Source: Ligustrum vulgare (lineage: Eukaryota > Streptophyta > Magnoliopsida > Lamiales > Oleaceae). From it: a stretch of 64,000 nt of DNA. The translations under genes and the position numbers were made by a program. The stretch spans positions 7,626,014-7,690,013 of the forward strand of contig OY743169.1 of assembly GCA_963555705.1 (NCBI GenBank), read 5' to 3'. Below the pieces are notes generated by a model. The model was given only the letters and a program-made list of their open reading frames with translations, had not been told where the DNA came from and ran no database searches. Below, piece after piece: positions 30,201-42,000 of this stretch. The first letter of the stretch is position 1; each line of letters opens with the position of its first letter.

Positions 30201-32398
30201 GCAGTTTGTGAATTTCTTTTAACATCCTATGTTCGGTCAATCTTTTTCAATATTAGTGGTTTTGCTGTAGATTAGTGGTATGGGTTGCAATTACCTCAGC
30301 TTCGAGAGTACTTCTTGGCCGGCGTCTCATGGTCAAGAATCCCTCTTTCTACAGTTCCCTTGAATTCGTGTAATACGTGTTGCTTCTATAAAGCCTTTGT
30401 TTTTACCTTAATGTGCATATGTTTTGTTCTTTTTCGTTGATTTTGAACATAAAGTTTTGATCTTTATCTTCAATGTTGTAGTTTTAAGACTAAAAAGGAT
30501 AGCATTTTTGAAAATCTCAAAAGATCTCTATTTTTCTCTTCATTTGACAATACAGTAGGGAAATTTTATGGCTTCTTCAGTTTCATCGCGTTTGCCATTT
30601 TCTTGAGTTCTGTTTGATTTTTCTAATTTGAATATTTATTAATGGAGATTAATAAATTGAGGATTCACATACAAATTTATGCCTAGTGTGTGTATATGTA
30701 CATGTATCTTCTATCTAATTTGTTTTGTTGCTTATCTTTACCTTGTTGTGACCATGATATAGTTTTAACGCTCATCACAACATGCAAATTTTGCATCCAC
30801 ATGGCTTCATGTTTGACCTTAATATTCTTTGACACTTTATTTGTTCCTTTAGGCTTTCAATTTTTCCTCATTCGGTCGATATGATAATGATGTTATATTT
30901 GTGAGTCATATTTCGAGAGATACTCTCCCTCTAATTCCATGTGAGAAGAAGGCAAGTCACCAACATGATTTTATTTTAGGCCCCATAAATTTTACTATTG
31001 TTTAAAGAATTTCTCGAACATATTGTCTTGGGCCTTTTCGGATGAGGAGTTTGAAATTGATATTGTCTTGGCCTAATGGGAAAAGACCAAGGTCAAGGCA
31101 AATTCTGCTGAGTTTGTTCAGTTCTTTGTCATCTGTTCCATTTATTTGTGCATGTCTTTTTTGTAAATCGTGTTGATATATCTTGTATTTTTTTATTGTG
31201 ATACAAGAATTGTACCATCTTATGCCCTTTATGTGCCTCCTTTGAGTCCTTTCTAATGAAACAATAATTAGGATACATGACTAACAGTATCTTTTGGTGT
31301 TGTATGTCCAAGCACAATCCATAACACATTTTTTCTGATCATGGCGAAATGCAGATTTAGCACTGCCCAGAAACTAGATAAACTTGGCATGCAAGGAAGT
31401 GACACGTGAGTGATTTTTGTACGAAATATTGTTTTTTCTTTGAATTTGAACTATTCTCTCTCAATAGAAGATAGCTGACAGTGGGTACTCAAATTAAATT
31501 GTAGATGCGATCATGTTTTCGAAAAGTGCTTTGTTCCTAAAGAAAATGTTCTGGCTAGGAAGATAAAGGTATCAACTTTAACACAATACATCACTGACCT
31601 AAAATAAAATTTGTACACCCCTTTACTTCAAGCTTTCAGTTTTTGGAGCAAGAGTACTCATTGAAAACCATGAAATGTTCATTTCCATTCGATTAAAGAA
31701 CGAATTGTTAAATAAGTGTAATTAGAATGAAATCAAAACATTAAAGAAATATAATTTGTTACATTGACCAAAACGAATTATTTTTTCCTGCGTTATTAGG
31801 CAACATGCTCTATAAAGGTTAATTATTTTAGAAATGTTTCTTTGATTTCAAGATGGAATTGAGTTAGATATTTTAGAAGCAGATGCAAGACATATTGCAG
31901 AGGTTGCTCAAGAAACATTTAAGAGGTATGCCCCATTTGCTTCCTGGTCAGTTTCTCAAGCTTTCTTTTCATTCCTTTTTTTTATTGTTTTATACTATCA
32001 TTGCAGTTTCTTGGTTGTTTAAATGTAACGGCTTCATGTTATATTTGCTGAGATTTAAGGAATGTCACATTTGCTTTGTTGTACCTTTTTTTTCCCCTTT
32101 TAAGACATTCTTGGTTGATTATAAGTAAATTAAGTTCAGGAGTAATTTTGCTGCAACTTTGAGGGATGTTTTAATTGCCTAATATTCATTTTTTCTACAT
32201 TTTCCATCGTTTCTTGTTCTTTGATTGCTTATGCTATCATTGAATTTCAATGATTGTTTCAAATAAATTTTGTTCTTGAGTAATTTTTCTATTTTATTTG
32301 TTTATATATTCACATTTTCGATCTTATCTTAATAGGGATTTGATATGTTGTCGATGATTGGTTATGAAATGAGAAAGGAAGTTCCCTTTACAAAATAG
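27280..32398 (+). pseudogene. Unidentified spliced gene or gene relic, exon chain
   Basis: A GC-rich first block (27280-27480) ends at a strong donor, AGAA|GTAAGTTT. Further short exons bounded by AG...GT follow: 29081-29157 (reads GPKFSNLISQALLVLMKW), 30061-30126 (GCKFLSDIWIEKEIDLN), 31371-31405, 31505-31568 (CDHVFEKCFVPKENVLARK), 31853-31925 (GIELDILEADARHIAEVAQ) and a possible terminal exon at 32336-32398 (GFDMLSMIGYEMRKEVPF, then TAG). Phases fit between 29157/30061 and 31405/31505, but not at every junction. A small ORF at 28679-28840 may be another piece. I do not recognise the family. Helitron-like sequence at 29557 and a second GC-rich leader-like block (29640-29840) lie inside its introns. 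It may be a live gene, a relic, or fragments captured by a transposon. Confidence 0.35.
28394..28529. repeat. Tandem duplication, 68-bp unit
   Basis: Two nearly identical 68-bp copies starting ATAAATTAAATTACCTTAGC at 28394 and 28462, including a CCTTAACCCCCTCCCCACAC block. One base differs near the end. Confidence 0.9.
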
Positions 32399-34377
32399 TT
32401 AGAGTTGGATAGATTAAATAATTGAATTGTTTTCTAAAAGTTAGTTTTGTTAGTACAAATTATGCTAAACTACAATAGTGACTTATTAATTTCGATTATG
32501 CCAAAATTGAGGCTGTGCTCTTATCTACCTTCTGGGCCTACAACATACTATAATTATTGTAGTGTTAGAATGACTAGAGCAAGTATGTATTCTTGATCCA
32601 TGAGAGCTCAAAGCATATCACTCCTATAACAATTTTTTCCATCAAAATGTACCATTCTCTGGAAATATTCTTTTATCTTTCATGTTCCCAATACTATCCA
32701 AATCTTAAACGGTGAGAAGTTGCACAAAAGGCATTTGTACTGGTATGCTTTGCACTATATAGTTCTCAATTCCATTTATAAGTTTTGTAGGATTCTAAGC
32801 AATAAAATCTTTGAATACATTAGTTCTCTGTTTAATTTTTCTTTTTATTTGTTTCTATTTCTATGTTTTTTGCAGATGAACACCACTAATTATTCTCAGC
32901 CTACTTAGTATCCTTGATTTCATTTAGTTTGATTTTGTTTGCATATTCAGCCTATGCTATCTCCCTTTAAACTTTTCTACTACTCGGAATGTACTATTCT
33001 TATCCCTAATCAAGCAGTTGATACGAGTGCCAGGTCTCATCCATGGCTTTTGAGTTTCTAGATGAGCAATTTCAATTCCTCTATATCAAAATTATATTTT
33101 TGAAATTGCGATCGATGCTGCCGTTTTCGCTCCTCTCTCTCAAATCCAAACGAAACTTCATTTTATGTTTATCTAATTTGGAATTGACTGTGTAGAAGAG
33201 CAATTTCAGTTTCTCTATATGAAAATGTATGTATATAATCTCAAAATAATCGATTGTAACACTCTATAGCTGTCTTAAAAACTAGTTAGATTGTTTAGTG
33301 TATTCAAGTGTAGCCTAATCAAATTTATTTTCTTAGGTTTTGGGTTATTGAACTTTTGCCTTATATGAAGTGAATACTTCAAGATAATCTTTCTTTTGTC
33401 AGAGTCTATCTATGGATTAATGGTTGTGAAGTTATAGTATTTCATTGCATTTTTTTTTTTTTTTCATATTTTTGTACTGTATTTTATTATTTATTTCTGG
33501 TTCTTGTGTGGAGATATGCTTTGAACTTTGAAGGTGTTGTTGGAAAATTGTTGCGTAGATGAATTATTGATGCGACTCAAGTGTTTTCTACAGTGAAAAT
33601 CTGAGGATTACTTCAAAGGTTCTCAAGTTTGTTGTGTTCAATTGCTCATAAGACTTCCTGAAAACTTACAGTGAAAATCTTTGAATTATTCGAGAGTGAT
33701 GTGAGTATAGTTATGAATTTATTGTCTAGAGTCATAATAATTTCTTATATTTTGAAAGTGGCACGTATGTTTACTGGTTATTGTGATATATCAGTATAGT
33801 TACTAGATTTCTCTATTTTCTATGAAACTTAGTTCTAGGAAATGAAAAATCTGTTGGATTTATTGAGTTCTTGTTTTTTGTTTCGGCTGTTACTATTGCT
33901 TCCTGTGTGATTTAGGATTTCTTTTAATACATCGAATTCATTTTATTTTATTTTAGTTTTTTTCATAGTTTATTTCTCTTTGGCTATCTTGATTCCTGCC
34001 AAGAAATTAAATAGTTGGAGAATGTAATTTATCTTACTTTTCAGAAGTTGCTTTACTTCGAAATGAGGTAACTGAAATAAATCTTCACCTGCAATGATAT
34101 AGGAATCTTATTCAAAATTTATGATTCAAGAACATTGTAGCATTGTTCAGCAGGAGATTATGTTATATCTTGTCTTGGAGAGTGTTTTGCCGAAGCAGTG
34201 GACGACCTATGCATGTGATAGTTGTTTATAATCAATTTTAATTATAAACATATAGAAAAGAGTGATAAATAAAAATTGGTTTAACCGAGTAGCAACAAAT
34301 TATAAACATGTACCAAACATGCATGCTCCAACATATTATCTAATGGTGGATGAGGTTCTAGTGCAGGAGAATTATCA
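32399..34377. other. Unassigned AT-rich sequence
   Basis: About 2 kb with poly-T tracts and no frame, repeat boundary or RNA gene that I can support. Could be intronic or intergenic. Confidence 0.3.
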
Positions 34378-35228
34378 CAGACATGCGTGGAGCCAGTTCA
34401 GGCCCATGGACCGCGCTAGACCTTAGGTCTGTACCGGGTCAAGCCCAAAAAAAAAAAATTTAAACGTAGCACCAGGCGTGTAACAGCAGAAGCAATTCAA
34501 GCAAAGCATAACTATTAACTGATATCATAACCCTAATTCCTACACCCGAACAAGCAAACCTAACTCAGTAACTCTCCCCAACGCCTGTCGACTCCAACCA
34601 CCTGTCGCTGCCGACTCCACCCCTGCTGACGATCGACTGGCCTACTGTGCAGCAGCAACAACCAACAAACTTCTGTCGCCTAACTTCTCTCGCCAAACAA
34701 AGACTCGCCCCTAATTTGCTTCATTTGAATTTTGGAGCTAGAAAGGTACTTTTAGGTTTTGACATTTCAACATGTGGTGATGTGGGTAATGTTAAATGTT
34801 AAATAATTGTTGATTTATGATAATGTCTTGTATGAAGTTCATTTAATTTATATAGCCTATAGTATAATGATTTTTTTTCATTTGGAAGTAGTGATTTAAG
34901 TCTCATGTCATGTTGACTTGTTGTCTACTTGATATTGATTTGAAATTGGAGATATTTTTAATTGATTTAATTAATGATTAGCTTTATTTGAATTTTTTGT
35001 AATTTAAAAATAATGGTTTGTTGAGTTGATTTAATTTTGAGATTTGTGGTTTGTGTTTTGTGAAGTTCATTTGTGAGTTTCAAATTATAACTTGTCATTT
35101 GTGAAATTAGGATTTTTTTATTTAATTTAATTTTTCTCATAAAATTTTTTTTTTTGGGGCAGAACCCCCGTTCCCCCCACCTCATTTAATTTTCACCTGT
35201 GCTGATTGAAAATCCTGGCTCCGCCACT
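34378..35228. mobile_element. Non-autonomous hAT-like element, about 850 bp
   Basis: Left end CAGACATGCGTGGAGCCAG and right end, reversed, AGTGGCGGAGCCAGG form inverted termini. TTCAGGCCCA and the G/C-rich 3' block also occur in the element at 20206-21025, so they are one family. The flanks AATTATCA and AATTACAG are only an imperfect 8-bp duplication. A GC-rich interior at 34560-34690 has no domain. Confidence 0.65.
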
Positions 35229-36043
35229 AATTACAGAATCTCTGGATAAAGTAGCTGTGAATGCTAGAGAAGTAGTTCAATGATTAACAATCAAGAAGAG
35301 AAATTCTGTATTACTTGTTCGTGTACATTACAATATAGTTTCTGCTTGGTATTGATAAAAATCAGATTTTAGTAATTCTTTATAAAAATTCATGAGATTT
35401 GTGGTTAAAAGTTGAGGGTCCCATAAAATGTGTGGTTAAAATTAAATGTTGATTTTGAATTTAATTAAAATCTAAGCCCCTGTTCTCTTTGTTGTTTTGA
35501 GGTCGTTTTCTATTTTTATTTTCGAAAACGCTAAAAACGCGTTCTCTTTGCCATTTTCGAAAACGCATTTTGGAAAAAAAAAAAAATTTGTACACAAAAC
35601 GGAAAACGCCCGAAACATCGTTTTGGGCGTTTTGTGTGTATTTCGATAAAAAAATGTCCAAAACGCGAATTTTGGGAATTTTTTAATTTTTTTTATATAG
35701 AATTATCTTAACTTAGAACTAAGCTTAATATAAAGTTATTATTTTTTTTATTTTTTTATTATTTTTTTAGAATTATCCTAGTTTGGAACTAAGCCTAAAT
35801 AAAGATTTTTTTTTTTTTTTTTTTGAGAATTATCCTAACTTGAAACTTAGTTTAAATAAAGTTTTATTGAATTCAATATCAACATTACAAAAAAAAAAAT
35901 TAAATGAGAATTCTTGTTATTATATTTCAAAAAATGCAATGATAAATGGACTCTGGTGGTTTTGAAAGAACATGCATTTTCTGGATTTTAATAGAAGTAG
36001 AGCTTTCTCAATTCCCGAACTTTACCAAGCTGTGGTAATATAG

Positions 36044-36903
36044 TGATGTGATTCGGACCAGGCATCGAGGGGCGAAGTCGAGCCATCGGCAATATGACAA
36101 TGATCTACGTGCAAAACGGAGCAAGTTCCATGTTGGAGTCGAGCCGAGAAGGCGAAAGGATCAAGCCGAGGCAAATAATCAAGAAATTGTGCAGAAAGTG
36201 ATTCACGGCCGTAAAGATATTCCTCACGGCTTTAAAAATGGAATTGAAATTGATCACGGTCGTAACCTATTGATCACGGCTGTAACACCAAACTGAAATT
36301 TGAGACAGAATATTAGTTACGGCCGTAAACTAGATATTCACGGCCGTAACTCAAGATTTTCCAGATTTTCCGGTTTTTTCAATTAATTTATTTCCTTTTA
36401 TTATTTTAGGTTATTTTCCTATTTTAGAATTTTAGCATAATTAGAATTCTATTTTGAGTAAATTAGATGCTAGGTTTTCTTGCTTATTTATACGCTTATT
36501 CATCATTGTAAACATTAGACAAGTTTGAGTTGATTAATAAAATTTGTGAGAGGATTCTCCAAAATTGAGAGGTTGAGTTATTCCCTTGTTTTTGAGCTTA
36601 TCAAAGATTCGATCTTTGTGGCGTTCTCCCAGCAAACTTATCAAATATTCGCAAGAATATTTGTGGCGTTTCCAAATTCGATACTTATCAAGGAAATTGA
36701 CAAGTCCTTGTGGCGTTCACCAATCTTGGTTCTTCAATCCGCATCGCCATAAATCGCGTCGTGATTGTCGGGTCAAGGCTTTACCGTCGTTCTATCCTTA
36801 TTTATCGTTGTTTGTCTTGTGTCGATCCGATTTAGATCTTTCCTAGGTTTTAATTATCGTTATTCTGCGTGTTCGACGAGATTCCCCGACTGGGATCGCG
36901 TCA
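36044..36903 (+). repeat. 5' LTR of the gag-protease element
   Basis: 860 bp. Contains six copies of a TYACGG-YGTAA type 12-mer between 36203 and 36349 and ends GCGTCA two bases before the PBS. Confidence 0.85.
36203..36349. promoter_or_regulatory. Cluster of six near-palindromic TYACGGCCGTAA words in the LTR
   Basis: Copies start at 36203, 36224, 36254, 36274, 36317 and 36338. TTACGGCCGTAA is a perfect palindrome; the others have TC at the start or one to two changes. Reiterated palindromes in U3 often mark protein-binding sites, but no specific factor is implied. The 3' LTR has fewer copies. Confidence 0.45.
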
Positions 36904-36905
36904 TC

Positions 36906-36917
36906 TGGTATTAGAGT
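36906..36917 (+). other. Primer-binding site of the gag-protease element
   Basis: TGGTATTAGAGT lies two bases after the 5' LTR. Plant elements primed by initiator methionine tRNA have TGGTATCAGAGC, so two changes are present. Confidence 0.75.
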
Positions 36918-37180
36918 TTGGATCTATTTCAGATTCTTGATTTTCTTGATTTTTCTTGATTTTTTCGTGTTCTTCGCGTTCTTCATGTCAGTCATAAATT
37001 TTTCCAGTTTGATCTATAAGAGTCAGTCCCAAAAATTCAAAAGTGTTTTTCTTCTTCGTTTTTCGTCCAAATTCAGTTCCGTTTTTTCTGCCATACTCGT
37101 AGTCCAATTCTTTGGCAGATTATTAAAAAAAAAAATTCCGAAAATTTTCAAATATTCCCAATTATTCCAAATTTCCTTGT

Positions 37181-39577
37181 TTGTGTCTAAAAATGTCTGA
37201 TAGAGAGGTTTCCACATCTTCATCTTCTATTGGAGACAGAAAACAGCCCAGGGGTGTGAACAGAAGGAATGAACAGGGTAACAATGATATGGCAGCAATG
37301 AGGGCGCAGTTTGAGAGGCTTATGTCACAGATGGAAAATCGGGGTGCCGAGCGGGATCAATCTCATGATGGTTCTCGGGTTAGGAGAAATAATAGGCGTG
37401 AGGTTGGTGTGGATGATGAAGGCATGGGTAGTGAAAGTGGAAGTATATCGTTGGGAAGTATGCGAATGAGGGATAGAGGAGATAGGCACGAAAGAAGGCA
37501 TGATAGGGAGCGTCGGGATGCTAGGGAGCGTCGGGATGCTAGGAGGCATCGTGGGGGTAGAGGTGATGTTGATGACGACCTTGGGAAAATTAAAGTGAAA
37601 ATACCATCGTTCCAGGGTAGGAGTGATCCGGAGGCATACTTGGATTGGGAGACAAAGGTCGAACGGCTTTTTTATTGTAATAATTATTCGGAAAAGAAGA
37701 AGGTGAAATTAGCCGTGATTGAATTCATCGACTACGCAAATATTTGGTGGGATCAATTAGTGACGGGTAGGAGGAGGAACCTTGAGGAGCCGGTGGAGAC
37801 TTGGGGTGAATTAAAAACTATAATGAGAAAGCGGTTTGTGCCGACTCATTATTATAGGGATATTTACCATAGGCTGCAGGGTATGACTCAGGGATCGAGG
37901 AGTGTAGAGGATTATCACAAGGATATAGAGGTAGCGATGATTAGGGCTAATGTGGTGGAGGATCGGGAAGCTACGATGGCTAGGTTTTTAAGTGGGCTAA
38001 ATAGAGATATAGCCAATGTCATTGAGCTGCAACATTACGTGGAGTTAGAGGACATGGTGCACATGGTCATGAAGGTGGAAAGACAGCTAAAGCGAAAGGG
38101 GGCAGCGAGACACTCACCCTCTTATCCTACATCACAACCTAAGCAGGAATCCAACGATGAACATAACCCGAAAGGGAAGGAGGAGCCTACAACGAAAGGT
38201 AAAAATATTTCTGATTCTCAAACTACTCGGGATAGAAATGTTAAATGCTTTAAGTGCTTGGGTAGGGGTCATATAGCATCCCAGTGTCCAAATAAGAAAC
38301 TAATGATCTTACGTGATAACGGTGAAATTAGTTTCGAGGATGAATTTAAGGGAATGCCTAAGTTAGTGGATGTTGGGGCTAGTAGTAGTGATGAGGAAGG
38401 ATTGACCTATCCTGAAAAAGAAACACTTGTTAATCGGCGTGTCCTTAGTGCTAGGGCTCGTGTAGATGAAATTGGCGAGCAAAGGGATAATCTTTTTCAT
38501 ACTCGGTGCTTGGTGGGCAAAAAGGCTTGTAGTATGGTGATTGACGGGGGAAGTTGTACTAATGTGGTTAGTACAATGTTGGTTGATAAATTAGGTTTAA
38601 GCTTGATGAAACATCCAAACCATTATAAATTGCAATGGCTGACCGAGTCGGGGGAAATTAAGGTAAATAAGCAGGCTATGGTCAATTTTGCCATCGGGGG
38701 TTATAAGGATGAGGTGGTCTGTGACGTGGTACCTATGCATGTTGGTCATATATTGTTGGGGCGATCCTGGCAACATGATAGGAGGGTAGTGCATGATGGG
38801 TTTAAGAATCAATATTCATTTGCGAAGGGTGGGAAGAAATTTACACTTGCTCCGTTATCTCCAAAAGAAGCTCAAAGGGATCAATTAAAAATCAAAAGTG
38901 AGTTTGAAAAAAGAAATAAGAGTGTTGAGGCCACGACCTCAGAAAAAGGAGAGGGTGTGAAAGTTGAAAACAAGAGAGTTGAGGTCACGACCTCAGAAAA
39001 AGGAGAGAATGAGTGCAAAAAGAAAAGAGAGTCCACCCCCAAATTGAGTTTATTTGCACATAGGTTGGTGTACAGGGATCCACGCCTTGCACTTAACCGA
39101 GCTAACAATTCCCTCCCCAGTTCTTTAAAATCTGTTTTGCAGGGACATAAATCAAGCCATGGATTTAAGACGGGGCAGAAATTTATTGGCCAGAATAATC
39201 AGCACAAAAGTCTAAAGGATTGCACAAAACTTACACGTGATCAACGAGCCCAGGAAAGCAGGAGGAATTTGAAAAGCCAACCAAAAATGGATTCGAGGTC
39301 GAATCATTTTCAAGAGAGGGAGTATGATGTGATCCGGACCAGGCATCGAGGGGCGAAGTCGAGCCATCGGCAATATGACAATGATCTACGTGCAAAACGG
39401 AGCAAGTTCCGTGTTGGAGTCGAGCCGAGAAGGCGAAAGGATCAAGCCGAGGCAAATAATCAAGAAATTGTGCAGAAAGTGATTCACGGCCGTAAAGATA
39501 TTCCTCACGGCCGTAAAAATGGAATTGAAATTGATTACGGTCGTAACACCAAACTGAAATTTGAGACAGAATATTAG
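37181..39577 (+). CDS. Gag-protease polyprotein fused to pol tail, 798 aa
   Basis: An Arg-rich N-terminus with tandem RERRDARRHR-like runs (residues 95-128) precedes the chromovirus gag domain at about 138-305 (KIPSFQGRSDPEAYLDWE, WWDQLV, FVPTHYYRD, ATMARFLSGLNRDI). A CCHC knuckle lies at C356-C359-H364-C369. The protease follows with catalytic D455 in MVIDGGSCTNV and HILLGRSW. A charged linker with two VEATTSEKGE-like repeats and a NNSLPSSL block normally sits just before RT. Instead the frame passes to the DSRSNHFQE tail motif and runs on into the 3' LTR (from about residue 715). The second Met (residue 5, AAAATGTCTGAT) is the likelier start. Intact, with no stop or shift. Confidence 0.88.
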   Translation: MCLKMSDREVSTSSSSIGDRKQPRGVNRRNEQGNNDMAAMRAQFERLMSQMENRGAERDQSHDGSRVRRNNRREVGVDDEGMGSESGSISLGSMRMRDRGDRHERRHDRERRDARERRDARRHRGGRGDVDDDLGKIKVKIPSFQGRSDPEAYLDWETKVERLFYCNNYSEKKKVKLAVIEFIDYANIWWDQLVTGRRRNLEEPVETWGELKTIMRKRFVPTHYYRDIYHRLQGMTQGSRSVEDYHKDIEVAMIRANVVEDREATMARFLSGLNRDIANVIELQHYVELEDMVHMVMKVERQLKRKGAARHSPSYPTSQPKQESNDEHNPKGKEEPTTKGKNISDSQTTRDRNVKCFKCLGRGHIASQCPNKKLMILRDNGEISFEDEFKGMPKLVDVGASSSDEEGLTYPEKETLVNRRVLSARARVDEIGEQRDNLFHTRCLVGKKACSMVIDGGSCTNVVSTMLVDKLGLSLMKHPNHYKLQWLTESGEIKVNKQAMVNFAIGGYKDEVVCDVVPMHVGHILLGRSWQHDRRVVHDGFKNQYSFAKGGKKFTLAPLSPKEAQRDQLKIKSEFEKRNKSVEATTSEKGEGVKVENKRVEVTTSEKGENECKKKRESTPKLSLFAHRLVYRDPRLALNRANNSLPSSLKSVLQGHKSSHGFKTGQKFIGQNNQHKSLKDCTKLTRDQRAQESRRNLKSQPKMDSRSNHFQEREYDVIRTRHRGAKSSHRQYDNDLRAKRSKFRVGVEPRRRKDQAEANNQEIVQKVIHGRKDIPHGRKNGIEIDYGRNTKLKFETEY

Positions 39578-40096
39578 TTACGGCCGTAACTCAAGATTTT
39601 CCAGATTTTCCGATTTTTTCAATTAATTTATTTCCTTTTATTATTTTAGGTTATTTTCCTATTTTAGAATTTTAGCATAATTAGAATTCTATTTTGAGTA
39701 AATTAGATGCTAGGTTTTCTTGCTTATTTGTACGCTTTTTCATCATTGTAAACATTAGACAAGTTTGAGTTGATTAATAAAATTTGTGAGAGGATTTTCC
39801 AAAATTGAGAGGTTGAGTTATTCCCTTGTTTTTGAGCTTATCAAAGATCCGATCTTTGTAGCGTTCTTCCAGCAAACTTATCAAATATTCGCAAGAATAT
39901 TTGTGGCGTTCACCAATCTTGGTTCTCCAATCCGCATCGCCATAAATCGCGTCGTGATTGTCGGGTCAAGGCTTTACCGTCGTTCTATCCTTATTTATCG
40001 TTGTTTGTCTTGTGTCGATCTGATTTAGATCTTTCCTAGGTTTTAATTATCGTTATTCCGCGTGTTCGACGAGATTCCCCGATTGGGATCGCGTCA
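39325..40096 (+). repeat. 3' LTR of the gag-protease element
   Basis: 772 bp, close to the 5' LTR apart from missing short blocks near the TYACGG words and near the GTGGCGTT repeats. Preceded by the purine run AAGAGAGGGAGTA. Confidence 0.85.
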
Positions 40097-40396
40097 TATA
40101 CTCTTAATGCTCACATCAGTGTGTTGCATGTAACCATATTTTTAGTGTATTGTGAAAGGAAATTTGAGTTGGAGTTAGTAGTATTCTGCAAGCAAATTAA
40201 TTAAAAATAGTTTAAATAGTGTTTTGCAAAATTTCAAACAGAACGTGTTTTCCAGATTTTCATTTTCAAAAACAGTTTTCAGAAATGACAAACCAAACGC
40301 GTTTTCAGCAAATTTGAAAACAAAAATGAAAACACAAAATACAAAACATTTTCGAAAATGAAAATAGAAAATAAAATACAAACAGAACGCCACCTA

Positions 40397-42000
40397 AAAT
40401 TTTAGTGTTATCAAACATGGACATAATTATCTCATCAGTAATGCTACGTGTGATCTGTAGCTTGCTAACTATGATGAATCATAAATCCCTCCTCCATGCA
40501 TACTGTATTACATTCTCTTTTCCTTTCAGATCTTATAATTTATTGTGAAAAGACTTAGACTTGGTTTGTCGTAGTTGTTTCGTCGTTGATAATCAACATA
40601 ATTTGTATTTCTCCACAATTTGATGAGGATAGTAAAAGATCAGTTCCTATTCCAATGAAAACAACTATAGGAGAGTGCAAATGTTCTTTCATTTAAAATT
40701 TCATCCGAAGTTCTTTGACAAGTTATGGATCAAAAATCGCCATTAACCGGTGAATATGGATTATCATTATTAAACTTCGTTGGTGCTCCGGGTAGACCAC
40801 TAAAGAAATGGCTATAGAATAAATCTTGAAATCGTAATTCATAAGATTGCTATAGCATCAAGTTCTTACCAAATATACATATAGATATGGTTAAGAACAT
40901 TTCGCTAACACTAAAAACAATAGCAGTTTTTCAATTTAGATGAATAGTTTGGCTTGGTATTTCGAAGAGCTTGTCAATTTATTTTGAAGTTGTCGACGTC
41001 TTAAATATTAATTGCAGTGCTAAGGAAGTACTTTCCATGTATATTGATCAGTGACTAATGCTATTTTGTTCTGGCTCGACCATTTGGGGTACTAATATGC
41101 TCTCTCATAATTGAAATTATATTCGAGGTCTTATTATTTTATTGTATATAGTAATTACTGAGAGTTATTGGGCACTTGCAAATCTATGAACTGTTACCAT
41201 TTTTAGTAGTTGAGATCTATGAAGTTTTCATTTTATTTTACCTATCGATCTGTACGAGTTTTTCAGGATTATTGAATGAAATGTTTTGCTCGACCAAAAT
41301 AGGGGATTCCAAGTCAAGTTGGAAGGTATAAGCTTCTTCAATATGGATGTCTATTAGTATTTGGATACCGGGGTTTGAGCAGTGAATTCAGTGGCTTAGA
41401 AGACTTCCAGGGCTCTTCCCAACGATGCTAAGTAAGGACAAGCAACAATTCAATAAGAAACTGGTTTTAAGCATATAGTGTCTTATTGTTTGCTTTATTA
41501 ATCTAAAAAATCCCATTTAAGGAGTTTGAGAACCGCATTGACTCAGGCAAATATATAAGTAGGTATTGCATTTTCTTTTATTTTTTCAATTACCAATTTA
41601 CCAATTTCGTTCTCTAATTGAACTTTCCTCCATTTTATTAAATCATTCTATATCTTGACCATTATTTCTATTTATACATTCTTTTATCTTTACCTTTATT
41701 GCTATTTCTAATTGTAGACATTTATTCTTCTTATGTACTTGTTCTCAATTTAGATCACAAGTGAAATGTTTTAAACAAATCGTGCAACACAGAGACTTGA
41801 ATACTTCATATTTTCCTACTTTTAAAAATTCTTAAACAATCATCTATTTCTAAATATTATCAATTCTTACACTTGATTCTGAGTCGTGCAGCACACGTCT
41901 TGAGCTAGTAAATAAAAAAAACATCTAGTTTAATTTTTGGATTTGTGCACTTTATGGTCGGAAGCCCTAAGCAAGTAAGCAACAGTCTTGTGAATAAATT
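40397..42000. other. Unassigned sequence
   Basis: About 1.6 kb with no supported ORF, RNA gene or bounded repeat. Possibly intergenic or old intron. Confidence 0.3.

Larger units (their letters stand above)
36044..40096 (+). mobile_element. Gag-protease-only Ty3/gypsy chromovirus derivative, 4.05 kb
   Basis: The LTRs start TGATGTGAT and end GGGATCGCGTCA (860 and 772 bp). The length difference comes from short extra blocks in the 5' LTR. Flanks TATAG and TATAC differ by one base. A tRNA-iMet type PBS, TGGTATTAGAGT, follows the 5' LTR and a purine run precedes the 3' LTR. The internal region is a single Gag-protease frame fused directly to the C-terminal tail of pol. RT, RNase H and integrase are absent. 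It would need enzymes from a full-length relative. Inserted inside a MITE. Confidence 0.88.
35476..40394. mobile_element. MITE-like element split by a chromovirus insertion
   Basis: The left arm starts GCCCCTGTTCTCTTTG and the right arm ends CAAACAGAACGCCACC. The arms are inverted relatives rich in TTTTCGAAAACG words, and TAA flanks both outer ends (35473-35475, 40395-40397). A TWA target is typical of PIF/Harbinger-derived MITEs. Between the arms lie T-rich tandem units (35690-35870, each with GAATTATC-TAACTT) and the retroelement at 36044-40096, so the MITE is the older host. Confidence 0.55.
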
